A stretch of 55,140 nucleotides of DNA from Candolleomyces eurysporus (Eukaryota > Basidiomycota > Agaricomycetes > Agaricales > Psathyrellaceae): NCBI GenBank assembly GCA_027579435.1, contig JANBPK010001231.1, positions 1 to 55,140 of the forward strand. The letters are read 5' to 3'. The notes under the pieces were generated by a model, which ran no database searches, was not told the DNA's origin, and saw nothing but the letters and a program-made list of their open reading frames with translations. The position numbers and the translations under genes were made by a program. Shown here in pieces: positions 24,406 to 35,266 of the stretch (its first letter is position 1; each line of letters starts with the position of its first letter).

Positions 24406-25417
24406 TCAATTTAGTAACGTGGTGGTTCGGAACGACAACACACGAATCATCCGTACCTCATCGACACCGCCCCGATGATGTGAACGGCGCCGTTTACGGC
24501 GCTCTTGAACCCTTTCCACCCCCTGGGACCAAAAGTCTTTCCCTGCCTGCACCTCGGCCCAATCTTCCAATAAGCCTGGAAGATCACGGAAAATTGCTTG
24601 CTCTGCGTGCACCTTCGAAGGAATCCGTTCTTTAAGATCTTCATATGCAAGGACCACCCTTGGATCGACGTGCCCTTTACTGATTGCTTCGATTTCGTGT
24701 TTATGTCGGTCATGAAAGTAGGTCCCCGACTGGATCCATAAAATGAAAATTTCAAGTGAAGGCGGAGATGCCGCCAGAGTCTTCTTGACCAGTTCCGCCA
24801 AGTCTGTATAGTCGAAGTACAGATCGAGGGATAGGTGCGTGAGGAAAGACAATTGAGACAAGGTATCCCACCCCCAATCATCCTCTCTGGTCCAGATGAC
24901 CTCTAAATGTGTGAGATTGTGGAAAATTGGGTCAGAGAAGGGTTGCCGGGCTCGAGTGAACATCAGCCCGGACAGGGAGAGCCTGCATGGCGACAAATGA
25001 GACGATTCAAAGAGCTCCTGGAGCCCTGTGTCGTGTTTGAATTCATAACTCCAAATTGCCAGCTTCTGAATGCCTATACAGGCTCTGAGGACGTTTGTCG
25101 TGTCCTGAGACGTAGGGATTGCAGAGAGTATAAAGATTTTCACGCAAGTTGCGAAGAATCCGGGCGGTTTGCTCGTGGCTGGATCTCGAAAAGTGCGATA
25201 TAATAATTCTGCCGTTACTTTGTCGGATAGCAGTATCCTGTGATAGAGCATTGGCTCCACCCTAGATCTCGGTTCATCAGCGAGCAATGGGAGGCGACGT
25301 CGAGTCCACTCACCATGACCGTACCTTCTTCGACACAAGAGCCAAAACAGGACCGCTTCCAGCATCCACCGCAAATTTGAACACAACTCGACCGACATCT
25401 TCTGGGAGGTTCGACAT
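24406..25417 (-). CDS. F-box-like/LRR-like protein, family member 4
   Basis: ATG at 25417, with an in-frame stop just upstream, begins MSNLPEDVGRVVFKFAVDAG, followed by ALVSKKVRSW. A GT-AG intron splits the conserved Trp codon. An open frame also happens to run through this intron, which can mislead gene callers. Exon 2: VEPMLYHRILLSD, PPGFFATCVKIFILS, LSPCRLSLSGLMF, DPIFHNLTHLEVIW, LTHLSLDLYF, then GHVDPRVVLAY and LLEDWAEVQAGKDFWSQGVE followed by RRKRRR. The tail is longer and basic (RRKRRRSHHRGG), and the frame ends at 24406. The F-box here is shorter at the N-terminus than in other members. Probable SCF adaptor by family inference. Confidence 0.8.
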
Positions 25418-25740
25418 TCAGAATTTTGAGCTGATTCGGAAGCGACAAGATGGCCACTGGATATTAGTTGTCTGGCTAACACCAATATTCCCACGACACA
25501 GTTATGTGGTCAGGTTGACAATGACACGGGCCGGGCAGCATCAAGAAGGCACGTGCACGGGCGCTTGAGTACAGCGACTTCCTCGCAGTGAGGGTCTCCA
25601 TAAATTCTTGCGAGTTCGGAGTGTCCAGCTTCATTTTCCTGTCAATAGAAATGCCCAAGAAGATTCCAGAGAATCGAAGAAAGGGGCTTGCTTTGTCGAT
25701 ACGTGGAGTCATACATGCAAGGCTTCTCTGCCTCGCTGAA

Positions 25741-26872
25741 TCATACTATTCCTTGACTAGTACCAGTGAATAGTTGAATTAGAAGATCTCCACTCCAGTG
25801 TTTAGCTAGAGCCCACTTCCAGCTGCAGTTCACAATATTAGTAGAGTCCAATGTCAGCCAAACAATATCATGGAGTGTGATGTTATATTCCTGACTGACC
25901 TGTTCCAGACGTTGGCTTCGGCTTTGGACGACCGCTTCAGCCTGAGCCCAGAAATCATTCTCCGGGTCAGGGCTTGTCCCAGCCCAATCTTCCAGTATAT
26001 CGTTACCATCGCGATAGATCGCAAAAGGCTCCCGAGGTCTACCATCCATGCAACCGTTGACTGCACGCATGTCAACTTCCCCTTCCCAAATAACTTTGAT
26101 ATCACCAAAGCTGATGTGCCAATCGAAGAAGTACTCTTCATCGCACCATACTATAAGGATACGGAGCTCTGATGCACACAGGCACAGGACTTCCCTCACC
26201 ATTTGCACAAGACTGCTCGGACGATAGCGAAGGTCAAAGGAAAAGTGCGTCAGCCACTTCAGTTGGGACAGGTTGCCCCCTTTCTTCCAATCGCCCTCGT
26301 CGAAGCATACAAGGTCCAGGTGAGTTACATTTCGGAAGATTGGGTAGTGAAAGCGGTATCGTCCCTGGGGGAACATTTCTCCAAAGACGGATATCCCAGC
26401 TGGAGTCAGCATGGGTTCAGTGGAGCTGAAAATATCTTGCATGTTGCGATTGATGGCATGGTCCCAGACCACAAGGGTTTTGACCCCCCGACACATTTTC
26501 AGGACGGCTGCGATCTTGTCATTGATGCCGATGACGGCGAGGACAAATATCTTGATATGGTTTGCGAAGAACTCTGGAGGTTTGCTTGACTCTGGATCAA
26601 GCAATGTGCGACAGAAAAGCTCTGCAACTAGATCGTTTTGTAGCATGATCCTGCAGTAGATTTTGGGCTCCACCCTACCGATTGCTCATCCGTTCAGTTC
26701 TAAGATCCAGCAATGCACCAAACAATCCAATAACTCACCATTGTTGCACCCTCCTTGATACGAGTGCACAGCACGGACCGTCCCCATTCTCCGCTGCAAG
26801 CTCAAAGACTGTACGTCCGATGTCTTCAGGTAGGTCGGGAAACTGAGTAAAGCTGCTGGAGAGAACGTTCAT
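25741..26872 (-). CDS. F-box-like/LRR-like protein, family member 5
   Basis: ATG at 26872 begins MNVLSSSFTQFPDLPEDIGR, then TVFELAAENGDGPCCALVSR. The intron splits the conserved Trp codon. Exon 2 (from VEPKIYCR) runs to 25741 with PPEFFANHIKIFVLAVIGIN, FGEMFPQGRYRFHYPIFRN, VTHLDLVCFDEGDW, LTHFSFDLRY, GEVDMRAVNGC and DFWAQAEAVVQSR. A C-terminal tail of about 45 residues is not shared with members 1-4. It is most similar to member 6, about 1 kb away in the same orientation, indicating a recent tandem duplication. Confidence 0.8.
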
Positions 26873-27754
26873 GGAATCAGAGGAGTGAAAGATACAAGCG
26901 AAGGGCTAAACTGAGCCTCGACGTGAATCCTGGGCCGGATCATCCCACGGGATAGTACCTCACCATACGTTTGGTGAAGTGACTCGACGTACACCAATGA
27001 TACCAGGAGTTAACGGCAAGAATAAAATAATTTCGTCTCGCTTCTTCCGTAAACGACGAGCACCAAATTGCACGTTCTACAGATCCTCTACTAATATTGA
27101 ATCCATGACGAGTGTTCTGCTCGGTCGCGTAGGGCCCCTGGCTTTTGGAGTCATTCAGATGGGACTCACAACATAATCGAGATCGGCCCCTCGAGCTCCA
27201 CGCGCCTGGCTGGGCACTGATCCTGCCCATTGTCCTACTGTGCCGTTTCTCAGTGCCCAACACGACACGTAACCGACTGCGAATGAAAAAATGAAATCCA
27301 GTTCGTCTTCTTTTCGGTGCTGGGCTGGGGGCTGGGACCGATGGAATCGAGGAGTTGAGGTGTCCAAGAGAAGTGACTAATCAAGGAACGAGTATATCGA
27401 AAGATGATAAGCCCGCGATGAGTTGAGCGTAGTAGGAACTGCTTTTGCTCTTGTGATCGGCCAATCAGGTTGGTAACATCATCAGGCATAGGCGCCTAGT
27501 AACTACTGGGGTCCCCGTTGTGTCTCTGTGAATTATTCTGGCGACTTTGAAGTGTCCAACCTCGATTTTCTGTCAAACAGGTGATCAAGGGCCGAAAATT
27601 GCCGTTGAACTATCAAAAGGCGCTTGATTTTGACGATACATGCAATTATTAAGTATATCTGACGAATCGTATTCTTTGACTCGGACTAAGTACTAGTAAA
27701 TGTATTCAAATTAGAAGATCTCCGCTAAAATATTCAGCCAGAGCTCGCTGCACG
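26873..27754. other. Intergenic region, no feature seen
   Basis: About 880 bp between F-box-like members 5 and 6. Only short frames without domains on either strand. Confidence 0.5.
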
Positions 27755-28797
27755 CTAGAGATACAGAGAATCTACCGTTAGTAAAGGTATACTAGAGAAT
27801 ATAAGGTTCGTACTCCTGACCTGCTCCTGAAGCTGTCTTCGGCCTTGGACTATCGCTTCAGCTTTCATCCAGAAGTCATTCTCCGGGTCGGTGCTGGTGC
27901 CAGCCCAATCTTCAAGTATCTGTCCACCACTCCGAATGATTGCCAAAGCCCCTGGAGGTATAACGTCGATACAGCCGTTGATTGCGCGCATGTCAACTTC
28001 CCCTTCCCAAATGGCTTTGATATCACGAAAACGGGTGTTTGACTCCACGAAGTACTCGCCCGTACTCCATACTATAAGGACACGGAGATCTTGCACACAC
28101 ATGCACAAGACCTCTCGAACCATTTGCACGACACTGGTCGGATGATAGCGAACATCAAGGGAAAAGTGTGTCAGATGCTGCAGCTGAGAAAGATTGCCCT
28201 CTTCCTTCCAATCGTCCTCGCCAAAACATACAAGGTCCAGGTGAGTGACATTTTGGAAGATTGGATAGTGAAAGCGGTATCGTCCCTCAGGGAACATTTC
28301 TCCAAAGACAGATAACCCAGTTGGGGTCAGTAAGGGTGCAGTGGAGCCGCAGACTTCTTGCATCTTGTGATTGGTGATATTATCCCAGATTATCAGAGTT
28401 TGAACCCCACGACACATTCTCAGGGCGGCTGCGATCTCGTCATCCACGTCGATGCTGGCAAGGACGAATATCCTGATATGTGTCGCGAAGAACTCTGGAG
28501 CTTTGCTGGACTCTGGATCAAGCAATGTACGACAGAAAAGGTCTGCAACTGTTTCTTTTTCGAGGATGATCTTGTAGTAGACTTTGGGCTCCACCCTATA
28601 TTTTCCTCGTTTCATAAGTTCTCCCATCCAGCAATGCATAATGCCCCACGCAACGCAATAGCTCACCAAGACTGCACTCTCTTTGATACGAGTGCGCAAC
28701 GCGTACCGTCCCCATTCTCTGCTGCAAGCTCAAAGACCGTCCGTCCGATGTCTTCAGGTAGGTCGGAGAACCGATTTAAACTGGAAAGAACGTTCAT
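27755..28797 (-). CDS. F-box-like/LRR-like protein, family member 6
   Basis: ATG at 28797 begins MNVLSSLNRFSDLPEDIGRT, then VFELAAENGDGTRCALVSKR. A GT-AG intron splits the conserved Trp codon. Exon 2 from VEPKVYYK gives APEFFATHIRIFVLASIDVD, FGEMFPEGRYRFHYPIFQN, VTHLDLVCFGEDDW, LTHFSLDVRYHP, GEVDMRAINGCID, ILEDWAGTSTDPENDFWMKA, ending at 27755. It is the closest paralog of member 5, sharing the FGEMFP and MRAxNGCxD variants. The frame is uninterrupted, so it looks functional. Expected role: SCF adaptor. Substrate unknown. Confidence 0.8.
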
Positions 28798-29134
28798 AGG
28801 ATCGACGAAGTGCAAAGAAGAAGTGAATAGCCTTCGAGAGCGTCCTGAAAGATAACAGCTGGATCATCCCACGATAAATTATGAGTAGCGCCCGGTTGGC
28901 CTCAAAACTAGGGTATATGCCGTCTAGAAAACACAATCAAGAGCTTTTCAAATGGGATACATCTAGTGTCCTGATNAAAAAAACCTGCACAATAACTGGC
29001 TAAATGTACTACAGATCTCCTACTAATACTAATATAATTCGGGTATCATAGAATTGTCCAAAGCATGAGCGAATCTCTTCGATCTCCTACTACCCTCTCC
29101 CCTGATTCCTTGGGACGTGCAACAACGATGCATG

Positions 29135-31072
29135 TTATACCCTACTACGATGCGATTCGGCACCCGTATCCCATCCTACCTCATCCATCCCTTCATCTCT
29201 CATCCCTGACCGGCTACTATAGTAAGAATCATAGGGCGGCGACCTAGTACTACTGTCGATGGGAGAATTGAGGACACCGGTACCCGCAGGCGTGCTTCCG
29301 GGACTCGCACTTCGACTTGCAACTACAAACGTTCTTGGGCTCAGTGAAACTGGGCGTCTGGGCTGAGGAGCCTCTATGGGTGGGAACAACGTCGACTGTG
29401 ACGACGACAAGTCGGTCTGCTTTAATGGAATCGTGGCCGAATCCAATTTCGAATTTAGGCTGTGGCTGTCGTCGTTGGGGTTGAACACGATTGTGCTTTC
29501 CGAACCCATAACTCGGAGCCCGTTCCCGGAAGCCGAAAGGTATGGATTATTTAAAGAAGAGGGAGAGATTGAGGAGGCTCGGCTAAGTTTGGCCTGTCTG
29601 TGTAGCATGGAAAATCCGACATCAGTCTCAACGCAGAGAGCCCTAGCGCTAGCTGTTGCGACCCACCTAGCCTTGCGCCGCTTATATATGATCTGCGGCT
29701 TCACTTTGTTCATCTGTCGGAGGATGTACCACATTGCGACGGCCGTGATGAGAATGGTAAGGGCCAAGACGACGTTAGTGACAATTTTCTCTTGTTTATC
29801 TCCTGTTCCTAGAGTAACTGTTAGGGAGCGTTGCGGGGTCTTGGTAGGCCGATGTGCATACCGGATTCTGACCGTTCCAAAACGACACCCAGATACACCC
29901 CAATAACTTGTTTAGGCATCGAAAGAAGGGTCGCGATCGTAAAGACAATGATGCCCATTCCGCACGTTGAAAAGATCGCAGTCGTGACTGCGGGGAGATG
30001 ACGTCAACGGTTGTCCTGTCCCGGTATGCATAGTGAACTTACAATGACCGGGAATTGCACTCAAACGTGCTATCAGAGCAATTCGGAAGCCTCCATCGCG
30101 AACGACTTTGGCTAGGCAAGCATACGAGATATTCGTTCGCTCCATTTTGGCGCCTCGGGTGCGGCAGCAATATTTGAACGCACTGCGGCAAGATTAGTTT
30201 CCTTCACAAGACAGGGAAGATAGGTTGTGCGGGAAACTTACTAGAAATTTCCGATTTCACCCAACAATGTCCCAGCAGCCACAATTGCAAACCCAATCCA
30301 AAGACCCCAAACCAAGCCGCAGAGTATGGCGACAATCTCATGGCCGAATAACTGCGGAAAGGTGTGGAAGCGGTTAGTCGGTTTCCAACACGACACGGAG
30401 GGTAGCCTTGGGACTTACAGGTGGGAAGGATATCACGAAGAGTACGGCAATGGGGACTAGGAATCCGCCCCGAGTGCTAATGCGAAACTGGTAAGCCAAA
30501 GTTGCGGGTTGAGGGAAGTCCACCTACTCGTGCAGCCATCTCGCTGCAGGTTCCAAACCTCGCACTATTTGCTTGTGGTAGACAGATACGAGTGCAGTTA
30601 GGACTATGATCACGACGAGAGCAACATAATACCCTGCACATGAAGGCATTCAGCGTGAGGCTTGGAAGCGTAGATCGAGAGACTGAGACTCACACAACCA
30701 TTCTCTCCTAAACCAAAATCTCCATGACCTTAGACCAGCCCAGTCGATGGCACCAGTTTGGAGTTCCTTGAGCTCGCTGGGTGTCGGACTCGGAGTCCTT
30801 CCCATCAACCCATCGCTTCGAGGATCCGAGTCGACCGCTTCGACGTCAACTCGAATAGATGTCTCCTTTGATTTCGACTTGTAGAAAGACTCCTCTTCAG
30901 AGCTGGATGCGACAGCCGTTTGAATCGACGCTCTGTCGTCATTATACGGGTCGTAGTTGTTTGGATCATGGTGGTGATGCGGTATGGGATTGAGAGGATA
31001 CGCGTGCAAGCCGACCTCCACCGCCGTCGAGCCAGAGCTGCGTCTAGCGGGGTGCCCTCCGTATCCAGACAT
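29135..31072 (-). CDS. TVP38/VTT-domain Golgi-type membrane protein, paralog 2
   Basis: ATG at 31072 begins MSGYGGHPARRSSGSTAVEV, an N-terminus with HHHHDPNN and DPRSDGLMGRTPSPTPSEL. After introns: a helix (YYVALVVIIVLTALVSVYHK), PIAVLFVISFPP, then the VTT signature FGHEIVAILCGLVWGLWIG, AAGTLLGEIGNFYAFKY, ARLSAIPGHF, FTIATLLSMPKQVIGVYLGV and a last helix before QIIYKRRKAR. A Ser/Pro-rich tail of about 110 residues ends at 29135. The G-E-IGN and R-IPG residues are typical of the TVP38/DedA (VTT) family. Expected at Golgi/endosomal membranes. About seven GT-AG introns. The full tail makes this the more intact of the two paralogs. Confidence 0.8.
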
Positions 31073-31608
31073 GAAAGGGATGGTGACTGCTTGAGTTGAA
31101 GTTTGAGGTGGGGGTTGTAGTGTTTCGAAAGCAGTGCTGCTTGTCCGCAGTCAGACACCGAAGAAGCCAATCCACTGCAGAACTCCGGCTCTGTCCTGGA
31201 ATCCGTAGCTCTTCGGACGGAAATTGGACAATGGTTATGACGCTCGGACACTGCCCGTTATCGTGATGACGAAGAGGCTTTTATAAATAGCCCACGAGGC
31301 CACTGCTTCTGCTGCGCAGTGGTGCTAACAGAACGCTGAGAAATGCTAGGCTGGTGCGGCAGAAGTGAGGGGTCATTATATTCGTAGGTGGGCTTGACAC
31401 CAGAGACGTAGAGCTCGTGGTAATGGCGAGGAAAACAGGACACTGGACCTCTCTGCTTGCTCACTGCTCCGGCTCACCAGAGCCGCCCCTAACCCTCCTC
31501 CGCCTGGACCTAACCCCAGCGAGCTTGAGACTAAGGACGCAGCCAAACATCTGCAAACCTCCCGATAAACACCTTGCTAGCGCCAGACAAAGCAGTCCTC
31601 TTAACAGC

Positions 31609-32224
31609 ATGGTGCGTGAATTTACCCTTTACGCAATGAAATTCTTAGGATTTGCTTGCTTAGGCCACCCGTACAGCGTCAGCATTCTCATCGACAACTC
31701 GACCCGCATCTATCAGCATAACCGCCAATGCCCAGACAGCTCAAGCACCCGCCTCCAATGCCTCATCGTCCATGTCCCCTGAGCTAGAGCAGAAGCTCGC
31801 ATTGCTCTCTTCCCATCGAACGGTTCTAGGCTACCTGCTCGTAGCGAGAGGAAGCCACCCAAGCATTATCCGGCACTCTGGTGTAGTCTTTGAGGGCGAG
31901 CAAGGGAAGAGATACGCTGCTGTTGTAGCCAAGATTGTGGAGAGCGTGCAATCTGGCTTGGATGAAGTCAGGAGAGATGATTCTGTCCCTGCATCAGGAG
32001 ACGATTCGGTGAGTGGGATCGCACATATCCTCAAACACATTGGAAGGCTGATCTGGCGCTATTCTTAGGATGAAGTCAAGTTTCTCCGGATACGGACCAA
32101 GCGTCACGAACTTATGATATCCCCTGGTCGGTCCTACAGCCTTGTGGATGTTTCCGATGCTAAATTGCACGCAGATGAACGATATCTCCTGGCCGTTCTT
32201 CACGACCCCGCTGCTTTTTCCTGA
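31609..32224 (+). CDS. Roadblock/LC7-domain protein (dynein light chain roadblock type)
   Basis: The conserved part reads LEQKLALLSSHRTVLGYLLV, FEGEQGKRYAAVVAKIVESV, then EVKFLRIRTKRHELMISPDE and RYLLAVLHDPAAFS, the typical roadblock/LC7 order of dynein light chains and LAMTOR-like subunits. Introns after DDS (GTGAGT ... TTCTTAG) and inside the Asp codon after ISP join the frame; stop at 32222-32224. Upstream, a frame without stop leads to a canonical acceptor at 31663. The best model uses an exon whose only coding bases are ATG (31609-31611), then a 52-nt intron. The shorter alternative starts at ATG 31772. Predicted role: homodimeric light chain of cytoplasmic dynein or a related small-GTPase scaffold. 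It is divergent from TVP38 paralog 2 across 537 bp. Confidence 0.8.
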
Positions 32225-32724
32225 TGACGATACCCGTGTACACAATTGTGTCGTTTGGTTTTAATTCATTACTAGGTTTCTGGACATTCTCTCTGCTGAT
32301 CGCAAGTCTCATCGTTACAACCCATCATAATCTGCAAGCTCATACGAATATTTGCCCTCATACGGGTTGCGTCACCCTAGATTCACCGGTCGAATACATG
32401 GTATGTATATCGAGACTGAATGGTTATTGGAACTCTGAAATGGTTCTGCGTCACGTATGTTGAACCGCTCGTAGGTAAAGATTATCCTTAGACTGTTCTT
32501 TATGACCAGCCGCTACGCTTGTACGCTATGCCGTCTCCGTCCGACTCATTGCTCGATTTCTGGACATTTTTTTTCGCCGATTCCCCGTGCCATTGCCGTA
32601 TTGGGAGACCGTGTTCCTGCAATCCGAATCCTGAGAGTGGATGACGTTAATGCATTTATCATCCCTTCGACAGATTCAGCGTGGTCCTCTTCTACCAACC
32701 ACATTGTCTCGACGGTTTATCACA
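32225..32724. other. Intergenic region, no feature seen
   Basis: About 500 bp between the roadblock gene and the questin-oxidase-like gene, both on the plus strand. A frame at 32502-32741 runs into the next gene's 5' end and has no domain. Confidence 0.5.
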
Positions 32725-34747
32725 ATGTCGCCATCGTCTAATCTTCTCTTTCCAAATCCTTCTCGCCCTCCCTCTGACCTCTCGCCACGGCATTGGCCTG
32801 GCGTGTCGCCGTCCTCGACTGAGGTCCTTCTCGAGGTTCTGAAACATAACCATGAGCACTGGCATACGTTCTTCAACGAACAGCATTTTCACAAGTACGT
32901 CGAGCTTGTTTCATTCGAGTGTCGGTTCTGCCAGCTAATGCTACGAATTATAGCCATGCACCGCACCGGTCTCTAGCACTCTGGTCGCTGGGTGCAGATG
33001 GAGACGTCATTCGCGCAGGCTACGAAAAGGACTGTGGCTACGAGAAACCTCAACTCGTACCTCCGGGCAGGATCACTCGTGATAACTTTACCGAGCATTT
33101 GGGCGATGAACGGTATGTCCCTCCAACCTCCTTCAGCTCATTCCAGGTGGTAATCGAGCAACGTCTCAGATACTATCGTGCCTACATGGACTTCTTCGAA
33201 GCTTCGTTGAAGGATAACTGCATCAGCCATACTTTGGAGGAGTATCTGTTCTCTCCGTCTGCCAACGTCGGTGTGAAAGAAGGTTTATTTGATGAAGACG
33301 CTCCCCAGCCACATATGCTTGCCCGGTTCTTTTCTGGGGTTGTTCATCCTCTCATTCATACCGGGTATGGTCTCGAGTTTGGTTTACCTGGTATGATAGC
33401 TGAAGGTATGGCTTTTCTCCTCCCTATCTCAGTGTTATCCGTACTTACACTGTTCAGGGCTTGCTCAAACTGCCGTCCACTCAGANCGCTCCCATATCTC
33501 TGGTANCCCGCCCNTACCTTTTCGACAGTTCAGTGTACAGCACCCTCAGTGGACTCGCCGAGTCTGCCGGTAAAGCTTTACACGATGCTCTTGGTAATAC
33601 CGTATCGAAGCTCGATGCCGCTATCGAATCAAAAATCCTACACAAGTCTTCTTCCATAGGAGGCTTCGGGAAGCAGGCTGACCTCACTATTCCCTCACGG
33701 AAGCCCTACCACGCTGAAGAGTTTTCTCAGCTCCAAGATCACGTCAAGGGCAAAGATCCTCACGCCCTTGATATTCTGGGTTGGGTTTTAAAGGATGAGC
33801 GGTTCGCCACGCCGGTTCCAGACCCTGAGAAGAGAGACGCTGTTGATGAGCGCATTGGCGAGCATGCGGAGACTCTTCTCCAGTATTCGGGGTTGTGGAA
33901 GTTGGATGTGGCGAGGTTGGGTAAGGAGAAGAGGTACCTGGAAGGGAAGATTGAGGAGCTAGCCTTCCTCGTGGCTGTTATGTTCGGGATTGGAGGTTGG
34001 ACAGAGAGAGGAAAGAACGAAGATGGCAGTGACGCAGTGTTCAATGCTGATTTCTTCTTGTGAGTAGAACTCCCTTTCGTTTGGTGGTAGCGACATTCTC
34101 TAACACCTCTTCTAATTTCCCGCTTTAGAATGCACCTGGTCACCTCCTCCGTGTTCATCCCATCCATCTGTGCCTACATCTCCCCAGCCTCTCAAGCCCG
34201 CTTTTTGCGAGCTTACCTGACGAATGCGCTGGCATTGTACGTCTTCCGGGGGTGTCCAGACCTCGACATTGTCGGTTTCCAAACGATGAAAGAGCTTCAA
34301 CCCGTCGGACCTCAGCCGCACCCAGACAAAAGCACCCTCCCTTCACCCGATTCTCAGAAAGCTTTGAACCCGGATCCTTGGCTCCCCATTATTCAAACGA
34401 GTGTCGTACACCCAGACGAACACGTCCCGAAGACTCAACGGTCCTTGTCGAATTGGGCCGGGGCATTTGGGACAAGGAGGTTTTGCTCTGCGAAAAGTCA
34501 GAGTCAAAATCATCCTTCGATTAAAGCCGGCGCTGCGAGTGCTGGGCTAGGTATGGGGTGGGGAGCGGAGGCTGCTAAGGGTAGTAGCACGCTAGGTGGG
34601 GAAGAGCCGATCCCCCTTGATTTGGCCGATGCCGAGTATCTGGATGGGACGGTATTCCTTCGAGCTGCCGAGATTACTGCAGAGCGGCTGGGGAGGGTTA
34701 GGGAAGGAGAACATGCAGAGTTTTGGGATTTCAAGGGCTTTTTTTGA
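32725..34747 (+). CDS. Questin-oxidase-like (AflY/DUF4243 family) oxidoreductase
   Basis: ATG at 32725 (MSPSSNLLFPNPSRPPSDL). Exons joined by GT-AG introns give LKHNHEHWHTFFNEQHFHNH, HRSLALWSLGAD, ITRDNFTEHLGDERYYRAYM, FFEASLKDNCISHTLEEYLF, then ARFFSGVVHPLIHTGYGLEF, GLPGMIAEGLAQTAVH. After three Ns (33486-33514) it continues YLFDSSVYSTLSGLAESAGK, later ELAFLVAVMFGIGGWTERGK, DFFLMHLVTSSVFIPSI, and ends at 34747. This His-rich order (NHxxxHTFFN, HPLIHxGYGLEF, AQTAVH) is that of the questin oxidase / aflatoxin AflY family of Baeyer-Villiger-type enzymes. No other secondary-metabolism gene is nearby, so substrate and pathway are unknown. One frame change near the Ns is probably a sequencing fault. 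Confidence 0.8.
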
Positions 34748-35266
34748 TAAGGACATTGGGATGGGTAAGCGGAACCCGAGGAAGGCGCTTCTGTAACCTG
34801 GGTAACTTTTCTAGTTGATATTCTTCGTGTGCTATCATGGCATTTAGTCTTTTGTAATGATTTAGGATCGATATCCTTCTTATGGCGCAACAATAAATTG
34901 AAAGCTGAGGGCGTTTTCTCACAAGGAACCCACTAACGAGGGACCGGTCCATCGTGGTGTGCATATCCGTCATCACCTTCGTGAATTGTCTCTATCCTCA
35001 GCATCGACGATGTGTTTGCAGCCATCTTAGGCGCAGGCTACAAACTCTCCTTACCTACCCCGTGTAATGCTCACGGTTGAGCACGTTGAGCCTTCGCTTT
35101 ATGTAACGTGAAGTGGTGGCTCGAACGATCAAATCGGTAAACACCACACCTCAACTTTCAACGTTCAACTTGAATCAAACAGACCTAGGTGCGCATTCTC
35201 GTGTTATCGCGCCCAAAGGTAACAATAGGCTTTCCTGCTTCATCAAAGCACCATACAGATAAACTA
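34748..35266. other. Intergenic region, no feature seen
   Basis: About 520 bp between two plus-strand genes. No domain or structured element recognised. Confidence 0.5.

Noticed and set aside
29376..29906. A 176-codon plus-strand frame
   Set aside because: It lies antisense to the 3' exons of TVP38 paralog 2, which carry clear protein homology to paralog 1.
35189..35266. In-frame extension of the large F-box gene beginning at a GTG
   Set aside because: It requires a non-ATG start; ATG codons at 35267 or 35297 fit the family start better.
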